A stretch of 64,000 nt of DNA from Bacteroidota bacterium (GTDB lineage Bacteria > Bacteroidota > Bacteroidia > Chitinophagales > LD1): positions 54,644-118,643 of the forward strand of contig JAFDYN010000003.1 of assembly GCA_018267385.1 (NCBI GenBank), given 5' to 3'. The notes below the pieces were generated by a model that had not been told where the DNA came from, did not search any database, and saw nothing but the letters and a program-made list of their open reading frames with translations. Position 1 is the first letter of the stretch; every line of letters starts with the position of its first letter. The position numbers and the translations under genes are program-made. Shown in pieces: positions 1-6,921 of the stretch.

Positions 1-3
1 GGG

Positions 4-158
4 CACCTCACCTAAATCCTCTCCCAAGGTGAGGACTTTAATACGATCATTCGCGGTCCTATGTTGGCGTTTAGCGAAGCGTCTCCACTATCCGGGAATA
101 CAGAGTGCATTCGTATTAGTGTGAATTGAATTTGAACCGGACACCTCACCTAAATCCT
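4..158. repeat. Short direct repeat in the left intergenic stretch
   Basis: The 17-mer CACCTCACCTAAATCCT occurs at 4-20 and again at 142-158. Each copy is followed by a small C/T-rich dyad. I see no gene in 1-203; the stretch looks like intergenic repeat relics. Confidence 0.5.
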
Positions 159-165
159 TTAACAG

Positions 166-184
166 CCTTCCCCTTTAGGGAAGG
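166..184 (-). terminator. Possible terminator hairpin after the terminase gene
   Basis: CCTTCCC (166-172) pairs with GGGAAGG (178-184) across a 5-nt loop, 20 bases past the stop codon of the minus-strand gene at 204-1520. There is no good T-run on the minus strand, so it may only be part of the local repeat. Confidence 0.3.
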
Positions 185-203
185 TTTGGTTGGGGCTTCT
201 GCT

Positions 204-1520
204 TTACGTGTGGGCCAGGGTATCGCGCATGTACTGGTGGCACCAGTAGCGGAAGGTGTCCAGGGCATCGGCCTGCTGTGACGGGTCGCGGCGATCCTCT
301 TTTATGATGCCACCGGACTCGTCTATCATCACGTGCTCCATATCATAGATCAGGCCGCGGGCCTTCTCCTCGTGTATCACCACTTTGCTGCGCTGCAGTA
401 CGGAGTTGACCAGTACCTGGGTATCGCGCACGGAGGGGTTGCTGCGGGGCACGCGGCACTGGGTGGCGGTCACCTCCAGCACGCGGCGTATGATGGTGTA
501 GTAGTTCTGATTGTCAGGCATCAGTGCGGAGCCGTTTTGCCCGCTGGCATCACCGGTCACCCTGTACACGCCGTAAGGGTAACGCTCCTTGATCACCTGG
601 CAAAGGGACTCTATGTCAGAGTTGGCTATCTTGATCGTCTCCAGCACGCGCACCTCATCAGCTACATGCTGTATCACAGAGCAGCAGATAGGGTTACGGT
701 TAAAGTCAAACGACAGGTGCAACTCTGCGTCAGGGTCGGGCTGCGGCCTGCCCAGGTGGCGGTCACGGTCAAAGGCGTAGGTCCAGAGTTTATTGCGGTC
801 GGTCAGGTCGGTCCAGTCGCCCTGTATGTACTGATGCTGAAAGCGCTCATCGAGCTGGCCCCAGGTGCGCCACTGCTCAGAGGTGACGAAGGCATTGTCG
901 CTCGGCAGGGCGGTCATATAGTAGTAGGGAGCCTGCAGTTCGCCGCGCACATAGAGGTCGTGCACCTTGGGCTTGATCCAGCGCTGGGTAGGATTGAAGG
1001 TGGCGAGGGTGACCGGTGCGGGCATCTGGTCTATGTACCAGGAGCCGAGGCGGGAGCAGCCCATCTGCCACAGCTCCGGAGATAGCTCCTCTATCTGCTC
1101 ATACAGTATCCCGTTGGTCTCCAGGCCCAGCAGGTCGGTGAGGTCAGGGTCATGCGCCAGGTTTTCTCCCTTGAAAAATATCTTGCTGCCATTTGGTTTG
1201 AAGGTCACGTGATAGTTGGACCGGTTGCGGTGCCACTCCCAGCGGTCGTCCTGGCCTATGATCTTGAGGAAGGAGGGAAGGGTGGTAGCCTCCAGCGCGG
1301 GAAAGTCCTTGCGGAAGACATGCCAGCGCGAATTTTTGTAGCGCTTGGCCAGCTGCACAAAGATGGAGAGCGAGACGAAGGTCTTGCCGCCGCGTATGGC
1401 ACCGCCGTAGAAGAGATTCCGGTAGTCGTTGCTGCCGGAGGCTGAGTCGAGGGCGAGCTGATAGAAGGCACGCTGTTTGGGATTGCGGAGGAGATCTACC
1501 GCAGCAGATGCAGGTTTCAT
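204..1520 (-). CDS. Phage-type terminase large subunit (DNA-packaging ATPase/nuclease)
   Basis: 438 aa, within the usual range of terminase large subunits, which pump phage DNA into proheads and cut it. The N-terminal ATPase has a Walker A GGAIRGGKT (residues 39-47), a Walker B-like ILYEQIEE (138-145) and a coupling-type TFNPT (174-178). The C-terminal RNase H-like nuclease shows the expected acidic triad: D272 in LSFDFN, D324 in VTGDASG, and D418/D421 near the C-terminus. All key residues look intact. No portal, small terminase, capsid or integrase gene lies downstream or on the other side (1521 onward is repeats, then an SGNH hydrolase). It is therefore an orphan in this window, although phage genes could lie left of base 1. 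Family assignment is firm; whether it belongs to a live prophage cannot be seen. Confidence 0.85.
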   Translation of the reverse strand: MKPASAAVDLLRNPKQRAFYQLALDSASGSNDYRNLFYGGAIRGGKTFVSLSIFVQLAKRYKNSRWHVFRKDFPALEATTLPSFLKIIGQDDRWEWHRNRSNYHVTFKPNGSKIFFKGENLAHDPDLTDLLGLETNGILYEQIEELSPELWQMGCSRLGSWYIDQMPAPVTLATFNPTQRWIKPKVHDLYVRGELQAPYYYMTALPSDNAFVTSEQWRTWGQLDERFQHQYIQGDWTDLTDRNKLWTYAFDRDRHLGRPQPDPDAELHLSFDFNRNPICCSVIQHVADEVRVLETIKIANSDIESLCQVIKERYPYGVYRVTGDASGQNGSALMPDNQNYYTIIRRVLEVTATQCRVPRSNPSVRDTQVLVNSVLQRSKVVIHEEKARGLIYDMEHVMIDESGGIIKEDRRDPSQQADALDTFRYWCHQYMRDTLAHT

Positions 1521-1613
1521 AGGTTTATATAAGTGCTAAAAGTGCAAATATAGCAAAAATAGGCATTAAATGAAATAAGAGTTATTCACCTTTGGAATGG
1601 AAAGGCGGAATGC

Positions 1614-1862
1614 ACTACACAGAGGGCACAGAGTTTAATGCACAGAGGGAATAGGGAATAAGGAATAGGGAATAGAGAATAGGGAATAAGGAATAGGGAA
1701 TAGAGAATAGGGAATAGAGAATAGGGGATAATGAATAGATGATAAGGAATAAGGAATAGGGAATAAGGAATAATGGATAGATAATAAGGAAAAGGAATAG
1801 AGAAATGCGGGATTTAATATCTCCGGCCCTCTGTGTATTAAACTCTGTGCGCTCTGTGTAGT
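1614..1862. repeat. Inverted-repeat element with an internal GAATAG array
   Basis: A 36-bp left arm (1614-1649, starting ACTACACAGAGGGCACAGAG) and a 36-bp right arm (1827-1862) are reverse complements at 34 of 36 positions. Between them, about 1650-1800, lies an A/G-rich array of short words GGAATAGGGAATA, AGGAATAG and AGAGAATAG. No coding frame is supported. It occupies most of the 440-bp gap 1521-1960 and looks like a MITE-like unit of the same word family as the arms at 31240-31308 and 55698-56239. Confidence 0.8.
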
Positions 1863-1960
1863 AATGAGATGGACCGGTTTAAACTAAAACAAGGTGTTTT
1901 ACGTATAATAAGCAGCAGATCTCGTTGCGTCGTTTTGTATAATGCTTTAACTTTAGCTGT

Positions 1961-2635
1961 ATGAAAAGGTATGCTGCCCTGGCCATCTGTGGCGTCATGA
2001 TCGTGACGCTGGCTTCCTTCACTCCGGCGGGCCGCACGCGCGTCATCTTCTTTGGAGATTCTATCACCTACTTCGGTGCGCAGCCCGGTGGCTATATACC
2101 GCTCATGCATACTATGCTGGAGGCCAATGGGCGCGGCAGTGAGTACGATCTGGTGGGGGCAGGTATCGGCGGCAATAAGATATATGACCTGCTCTTTCGC
2201 GTAGATAGCGATGTGATAGCAAAGAAGCCCGATATCGTCTATGTCTTCATAGGGGTGAATGACGTCTGGGCCAAGTCTACCGTACATACAGGCACAGATG
2301 CAGACAGGTTTGACCGGTTCTATGATGCCCTGGTGAAAAAGCTACAGAAGGCGGGCATCAAGGTAGTGGTCTGCACACCGCTGGCCATAGGGGAGAAGAA
2401 GGACCACAAAAACCCGCAGGACCCTGAGCTGGATGTGTATGCACAGCTGGCGCGAGAGGTGGCCTACCGCAATCATGCTACACTCTGTGACCTGCGTGCG
2501 CTCTACGTGACCTACATCCAGGCCAATAATCCCGATAACAGCCGCACAGGTATACTGACCACAGATGGCGTACACCTGAATGATGCAGGCAATAAATTTG
2601 TAGCGCAGGAGATGCTGAAGGTACTGCCGCAGTGA
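1961..2635 (+). CDS. SGNH/GDSL-family hydrolase, exported
   Basis: About 224 aa. Residues 1-23 are a hydrophobic signal sequence. The SGNH blocks are all present: block I FFGDSIT (Ser34 nucleophile), block II glycine in GAGIGGNK (about 67-73), block III GVND (98-101) and block V DGVH (about 203-206), giving a Ser-Asp-His catalytic set. Such enzymes are esterases or acetylhydrolases of lipids, sugars or peptidoglycan; the substrate cannot be read from the sequence. The fold resembles the lysophospholipase L1/rhamnogalacturonan acetylesterase group. It is monocistronic and converges with the lipoprotein gene ending at 2640, leaving only 4 bases between stops. The start is the first ATG after the inverted-repeat element; nothing better is available. 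Confidence 0.85.
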   Translation: MKRYAALAICGVMIVTLASFTPAGRTRVIFFGDSITYFGAQPGGYIPLMHTMLEANGRGSEYDLVGAGIGGNKIYDLLFRVDSDVIAKKPDIVYVFIGVNDVWAKSTVHTGTDADRFDRFYDALVKKLQKAGIKVVVCTPLAIGEKKDHKNPQDPELDVYAQLAREVAYRNHATLCDLRALYVTYIQANNPDNSRTGILTTDGVHLNDAGNKFVAQEMLKVLPQ

Positions 2636-2639
2636 GCGA

Positions 2640-3092
2640 TCAGTATTGGTATTTTACGTTAAACTCGCCGCCTACATCGAGGTAATCCGTCGTATCCTGC
2701 ACATTGTAAAGATGGCCGGTCAGGTTGCCATGTATATTGTAAATCGTAGAGTCTATTATATTGATAGCGACATTGCCTGTAGAGCCATGACTGCGCGTAG
2801 AGTAGGCAGCTCCGTCTACCCACCATATCATCTGAGCATCTGTAGCGGGTCCCATAGCATAGCTGCCTTTAGCCACATGGGTCAGTCGGATCTGCACCTT
2901 ATTGACAGAGCCTGATTCATCTGCATTTATCACGTAGGTAGAGTCTTGCTCCAGCCCCTTGCAGGTGTACAGGTGATCTATGCCCAGGTATTTCACAGAG
3001 ACGAAGGACGTGGATGGTGCGGGCGATTTGCTACAAGAGGCCAGTGCTAGTATCAGGATCAGGGAGAGGACAGTGGTAGATATTTTGTGCAT
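2640..3092 (-). CDS. Putative lipoprotein, paralogue of the next gene
   Basis: 150 aa from the ATG at 3092, chosen because it puts a proper lipoprotein signal (MHKISTTVLS, hydrophobic core, LASC lipobox) at the N-terminus; the longer frame to 3146 adds an unlikely 18-residue leader. The mature part is a beta-rich domain of about 125 residues with alternating small and aromatic residues and no catalytic motif that I recognise. It aligns along its second half with the product of 3130-3594 (shared GSY/GAY block, the H-G-S block and an ending of G-G-x-(F/I)-x-V-x-Y), so the two are tandem paralogues. The likely place is the periplasmic face of the inner or outer membrane. Function unknown. Confidence 0.7.
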   Translation of the reverse strand: MHKISTTVLSLILILALASCSKSPAPSTSFVSVKYLGIDHLYTCKGLEQDSTYVINADESGSVNKVQIRLTHVAKGSYAMGPATDAQMIWWVDGAAYSTRSHGSTGNVAINIIDSTIYNIHGNLTGHLYNVQDTTDYLDVGGEFNVKYQY

Positions 3093-3129
3093 CGGGTTGT
3101 TTTGTATAAAGATAAAAAGTTCCTGCACT

Positions 3130-3594
3130 TTATTGGTACGGCACATATATCTTACCGCCTGTCAGCACCAGGCTATCAGACCGGTTTGCCGCATTCAGCA
3201 GCGTGCCTGAGAAGGTGCCCGTGGCCCGCATGGATACGGGATCCAGCTTTGAGATGATGATACTGCCGTGAGACACATTGTTTTGCGAGCTGTAGTGTAC
3301 GCTGCCGCGCATGAGGTTTATGGAGCTATTGTACCCATTGCCCACAGGATAGGCGCCCACATTAGTACCTATAAAGGCTACCGTGAGCGAGTCATGCGCC
3401 ATGGTATCTACGCCCTGCAGCACCGAGTAGCCGGCACCCTGATAGATGAAAAGCCCCTGCGCTGCTACAAAGTCATGCGCCGCGCCGGCATAGGTGGCCT
3501 GCAGCCTGATCGGGTCAGGCACTGCACTGTCATGGCACGAGGCGGCCAGCACCAGCACGGCAGACAGGAGAGAGGCGATAGTGACAGTGCGCAT
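3130..3594 (-). CDS. Putative lipoprotein, paralogue of the preceding gene
   Basis: 154 aa from the ATG at 3594, which begins MRTVTIASLL and leads to an LAASC lipobox. The frame extends to 3678 but the extra N-terminal part is not signal-like. The mature domain is similar in length and pattern to the protein at 2640-3092 (a tract of short beta strands, an SSQNNVSHGS segment, and a C-terminal GGKIYVPY). The stop lies 37 bases from the neighbour's start, so the pair is probably one transcript. No known functional motif is visible. It may belong to the small Bacteroidota lipoprotein families of DUF type, but I cannot name one with certainty. Confidence 0.65.
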   Translation of the reverse strand: MRTVTIASLLSAVLVLAASCHDSAVPDPIRLQATYAGAAHDFVAAQGLFIYQGAGYSVLQGVDTMAHDSLTVAFIGTNVGAYPVGNGYNSSINLMRGSVHYSSQNNVSHGSIIISKLDPVSMRATGTFSGTLLNAANRSDSLVLTGGKIYVPYQ

Positions 3595-3700
3595 ACAGTG
3601 GACGAAGGTATGGGAAAATGATAACATATGAACTGATATGGATGGTATTCTTACAGCTTTAAAACGTATGTTACTCATTTGCCATTGTACGCCTCAGTGC

Positions 3701-3732
3701 AAAAAAAATCCCCCTCAGCATGCTGAGAGGGA
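3701..3732 (-). terminator. Rho-independent terminator after the Lys-rich secreted protein
   Basis: An almost perfect dyad centred at 3720/3721 (CCCCTCAGCA / TGCTGAGAGG). Read on the minus strand it is followed by eight T (complement of 3701-3708). It sits 23 bases after the stop of the gene at 3755-4228. Confidence 0.8.
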
Positions 3733-3754
3733 TAGTTGCTTTGATCCGGATGGA

Positions 3755-4228
3755 TTATTTCTGCTCGGCTTTGAGGTATACCTTATTGCCTGCGTCAGAG
3801 AAATAGTACTTGCCACCGCGAGGGCCGGTGTATACAGTCTGGCCTTTAGGGCCCTTGAGGCTCTTGTCTACAGCGTCGTTAGACTTGCCTGCTTCAGCCG
3901 GCTTTGAGGTAGACTTGGTTTCTGTCTTGGTAGTCTTGCTGTCAGACTTGGTCTCAGTCTTGGCCGGCTTGCTATCAGCCTTGGTAGACTTGCTCTCAGT
4001 CTTGGTAGACTTTGTTTCTGTCTTGCCCTTGCCGTCAGACTTGGTCTCGGTCTTGCCTTTGCTTTCGGTCTTTGATTCTGACTTTCCCTTGCCGTCAGAC
4101 TTGCCGGACTTGGTCTCAGTCTTGGTAGTGGTCTTTGTGTCGTTAGATTTTGCCGCGGTCTGTGCATTGGCGCCAAATGCTATCAGCATAGCTACCAGGG
4201 CGATGGAGATGGACTTGAAGATCTTCAT
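3755..4228 (-). CDS. Secreted Lys/Thr/Ser-rich repeat protein with a C-terminal GPRGGKYY-type domain
   Basis: 157 aa. Residues 1-22 are a clear signal peptide ending GANAQ. Residues about 25-120 are low-complexity repeats of KTETKS, SDGKGK and KTESKS type, highly basic and presumably disordered. The last 33 residues carry TVYTGPRGGKYYF...GNKVYLK, which matches the motif of the PBCV-specific basic adaptor domain (a short basic module first noted in chlorella-virus proteins and common in small bacterial secreted proteins). The role is unknown; a positively charged linker plus a basic module suggests binding to polyanions such as surface glycan or DNA, which is inference. It has its own terminator and lies opposite to the LytS operon, separated by 231 bases without a recognisable gene. 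Confidence 0.75.
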   Translation of the reverse strand: MKIFKSISIALVAMLIAFGANAQTAAKSNDTKTTTKTETKSGKSDGKGKSESKTESKGKTETKSDGKGKTETKSTKTESKSTKADSKPAKTETKSDSKTTKTETKSTSKPAEAGKSNDAVDKSLKGPKGQTVYTGPRGGKYYFSDAGNKVYLKAEQK

Positions 4229-4459
4229 TTTGTTTTTGTTTTTGATTGATGAATAATGGTTCGTCTCTAGTCAAACGCCTTGCCAACAACCTGAGCAGCA
4301 GCGACTATTAACTTTCATTGGCAATGATACGCTGCGGCTATCACTCTTCAAAATTTAATGATGATAGTCACTGTTAAAAATACTTTGCAACGTTTGGGGC
4401 TGGCCGAACGTGCCTGAAAGTTTCGGTCATTTGGCTGAGATGCTTACATTTGGCAGACG

Positions 4460-5542
4460 ATGCATAGCAAAAGGAAAAAATGGGTCAAGGTAGTACAGCA
4501 TGTCTCGCTGTGGCTGATCTTCCTTTGCATCCCCCACTACTTTTTCAACTATATCGTACACGTGGCAGACATGCACAATGTGGGCCTGCCCATACCCTCG
4601 GAGGAGCGCCACAGCAAGTGGTTTGACCTCGTGTTTGTGATCTTCAATACGAGCTATATCGCCTTCTACTACCTCAACTCGCTCGTGCTCATACCGCGCC
4701 TGCTCAGCCGCCGCAGGCGGATGTGGTATGTGCTCAGTATCCTGCTCTCTATGGTCATCATCGTGAGCCTGCCGTCTATCGTGATCCGTTTTCACGATCC
4801 GGGCAAGTATATAGAGAATCCGTATGATACCTACCGGGTGCTGATCCGGGTGCTTTTCACCACGCTGCTCTTTGCCATCATCTTCATCATCAGCTCGGGT
4901 ATGCGCATCGTGTATGAGTGGTACCACGCCGAGGAGCAGGCGCGCGATATCAAGCTGGCCCAGACAGTGACCGAGCTCTCTCTACTGAAGGCCCAGCTCA
5001 ACCCTCACTTCCTCTTCAACACGCTGAACAATATCTACAGCCTCTCGCTGCGCAAATCTGACGATACGCCACAGGCGGTGATGATGCTGGCAGACCTGAT
5101 GCGCTATGTACTGAGCGATGCCCAGAGCGAGCACGTACCGCTGGAGCGCGACCTGCACAGCCTCCGGGAGTTCGTAGAGCTGCACCGCCTGCGCCTGACC
5201 AGCCAGGTCACGATCAACTATACAGTGACGGGCGAGGCCGATGGCAAGGAGATAGCCCCGCTCATTCTCATGCCCTTTGCAGAGAATGCCTTCAAGTATG
5301 GTATCAGTACGCATGAGCCAAGTACCATAGATATAGGCGTGCATGTAGATGGCGATACGCTGACGGCGCAGGTGACCAACAGGCTCCTGCCTAAATCGCA
5401 CCTGATGCAGCGCGGCACGGGCACCGGCCTGGCCAACGTGCGCCGCCGCCTGGCACTGCTCTACCCCGACAAGTACAAGCTGGATATCGAGCCCGATGCC
5501 GATGGATTTTACAAAGTTTTCCTTAACATTAACCTCGCGTGA
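4460..5542 (+). CDS. LytS-type sensor histidine kinase
   Basis: 360 aa. Four predicted membrane helices (about 12-34, 58-79, 89-110, 131-150) form a sensor with almost no extracellular loop. The His_kinase domain follows, with phospho-acceptor His183 in QLNPHFLFN, and a degenerate HATPase: N-box PFAENAFKYG (272-281, N276) and G-box GTGTGLANVRRR. This is the LytS/YpdA class, which phosphorylates a LytTR regulator. The stop TGA overlaps the ATG of the regulator (TGATG at 5540-5544), so the two are translationally coupled. The signal sensed is unknown. The first ATG of the frame fits the first helix and was kept as start. Confidence 0.9.
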   Translation: MHSKRKKWVKVVQHVSLWLIFLCIPHYFFNYIVHVADMHNVGLPIPSEERHSKWFDLVFVIFNTSYIAFYYLNSLVLIPRLLSRRRRMWYVLSILLSMVIIVSLPSIVIRFHDPGKYIENPYDTYRVLIRVLFTTLLFAIIFIISSGMRIVYEWYHAEEQARDIKLAQTVTELSLLKAQLNPHFLFNTLNNIYSLSLRKSDDTPQAVMMLADLMRYVLSDAQSEHVPLERDLHSLREFVELHRLRLTSQVTINYTVTGEADGKEIAPLILMPFAENAFKYGISTHEPSTIDIGVHVDGDTLTAQVTNRLLPKSHLMQRGTGTGLANVRRRLALLYPDKYKLDIEPDADGFYKVFLNINLA

Positions 5543-6243
5543 TGCTACACTGTGTGATCATAGACGATGAGCCGCTGGCTGCAGACCTGCTGCAGTCCTA
5601 CATAGAGAAGACGCCCGAGCTGCGCCTGCTGCAGTCATTCAATGATGCGCCCGCTGCGGCAGCATATATAGGCAGCAATGCGGTGGACCTGATCTTCCTC
5701 GATGTAGAGATGCCGCATATGAACGGCATACAACTGCTGGAGTCGCTGACCAAGCCGCCGATGGTGATCTTTACCACGGCCTACAGCGAGTATGCCGCAC
5801 AGGGGTTTGAGCTGGATGCGATAGACTATTTATTGAAGCCCTTTGATGTGACCCGCTTCCAGCGTGCGGTCAATAAGGCACAGGACTACCACCGCTATCT
5901 GCAGAAAGAGGCCGAGACAGCCACACCGTATATCTTTGTGAAATCGGAGTACCAGGTGATCAAGATCAACCTGGATGAGATACGCTATATAGAGGCGCTG
6001 GACGACTATATCAAGATCTACACCACAGCGGGCCGCCCCATCCTCACGCTCATGACGCTGAAAGCGATGGCAGAGCGCCTGCCCGAAGATAAATTTGCGC
6101 GGGTGCACCGCTCCTTTATCGTATCGCTCACTAAGATCGAGTCCGTGCGCAACCGCAAAGTACGCATAGGCGATGCCGAGATACCCGTAGGCAATAGCTA
6201 CGTAGAGAGCTTCAGCCGTGTGCTGGACAAGAGGGGAGTGTGA
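5542..6243 (+). CDS. LytTR-family response regulator
   Basis: 233 aa from the ATG at 5542, which overlaps the kinase stop; a GTG one codon earlier is also in frame. The N-terminal receiver has the acidic pair IIDDE (6-10), phospho-acceptor D54 in LIFLDVEMPHMNG and the conserved Thr/Lys (TTAYS, LLKPF). The C-terminal LytTR DNA-binding domain spans about residues 130-232 (KSEYQVIKI, RYIEALDDYIKIYT, FARVHRSFIVS). LytTR proteins bind short direct repeats upstream of targets; none could be fixed here. It is coupled both to the kinase upstream and to the membrane protein downstream. Confidence 0.93.
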   Translation: MLHCVIIDDEPLAADLLQSYIEKTPELRLLQSFNDAPAAAAYIGSNAVDLIFLDVEMPHMNGIQLLESLTKPPMVIFTTAYSEYAAQGFELDAIDYLLKPFDVTRFQRAVNKAQDYHRYLQKEAETATPYIFVKSEYQVIKINLDEIRYIEALDDYIKIYTTAGRPILTLMTLKAMAERLPEDKFARVHRSFIVSLTKIESVRNRKVRIGDAEIPVGNSYVESFSRVLDKRGV

Positions 6244-6845
6244 TGCGCCTCAGGACTTTTATTCTCTTATGCATTTTTATGGCGCTCTATGTGCCGCTGG
6301 GTACACTGCTGCATGAGTCGGGCCATATTCTTTTGGCTCAGCTCCTGGGGTACAAGACTCAGCTTCACTACGCCAGCATGGACTGGTATGATGCCGCCAT
6401 GCACCCCGTGAGCAATGCGCACGATAGCTTTATCATCACGCTGGGAGGCAATATGCTGCTAGACCTGATCAGCATCGCGTCTCTCGCCACACTACTGACC
6501 ATGACAGCGCGCATCAGGTCATGGCTTTATTGGGTCCTGGTATTTCTCTCCATGCTGATCTTCCGCCACATACTACTCACACTCATCGGTATCGCCATGA
6601 TGGTGCAGGGGCATCTGCTGGTGTCCTTCGGCAGAGATGAGTCTGAGATATCGTCTTATGTGCATTTGCCGGGGCTGCTCCTGGGTTGGGGGCTTTTTCT
6701 GGTGAGCTTGGCATCACTATACTTGCTGCTATTCAGTGTGGTAAAGATCGAGATGCGCCCGCGTTTTTTTATAGCTATGTGCATCGGCTGCCCGATAGGC
6801 TACGGGCTATGGATGCTTTGGCTCGGCCCCTTGATACTGCCCTAG
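6243..6845 (+). CDS. HExxH membrane protein, M50-like, third gene of the LytS/LytTR operon
   Basis: 200 aa from the ATG at 6243, overlapping the stop of the response regulator (TGATG again). It has about five hydrophobic segments. The first contains LLHESGHILLAQ with an HExxH motif at residues 24-28, the zinc-binding signature of M50-type intramembrane metalloproteases. The distal metal ligand of M50 (an NxxPxxxLDG-type motif) is not obvious, although a second polar segment (GGNMLLDLIS, about 76-85) has a plausible Asp. It could be a divergent site-2-type protease or an inactive relative. Double overlap with a two-component pair strongly suggests joint function, for example proteolysis of a membrane factor during signalling; that is inference. 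Confidence 0.65.
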   Translation: MRLRTFILLCIFMALYVPLGTLLHESGHILLAQLLGYKTQLHYASMDWYDAAMHPVSNAHDSFIITLGGNMLLDLISIASLATLLTMTARIRSWLYWVLVFLSMLIFRHILLTLIGIAMMVQGHLLVSFGRDESEISSYVHLPGLLLGWGLFLVSLASLYLLLFSVVKIEMRPRFFIAMCIGCPIGYGLWMLWLGPLILP

Positions 6846-6856
6846 TATAAAAAACA

Positions 6857-6891
6857 AAAACAGCGTCAGGCCCTTACCCCTGCGCTGTTTT
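6857..6891. terminator. Bidirectional terminator between convergent genes
   Basis: AAAACAGCG (6857-6865) pairs with CGCTGTTTT (6883-6891), with an A-rich tract on the left and T on the right. It therefore serves both the operon ending at 6845 and the minus-strand gene ending at 6922. Confidence 0.8.
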
Positions 6892-6921
6892 CTAACCGTT
6901 GTATGAAAATCTTTGGAAGTC

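Noticed and set aside
333..1085. Long plus-strand open frame across the terminase gene
   Set aside because: It lies fully opposite to a gene with clear terminase motifs and has no domain-like composition; an antisense shadow.
1650..1800. GAATAG array as a CRISPR array
   Set aside because: The words are 6-14 nt with no unique spacers of constant length and no cas genes; a simple array inside an inverted-repeat element.
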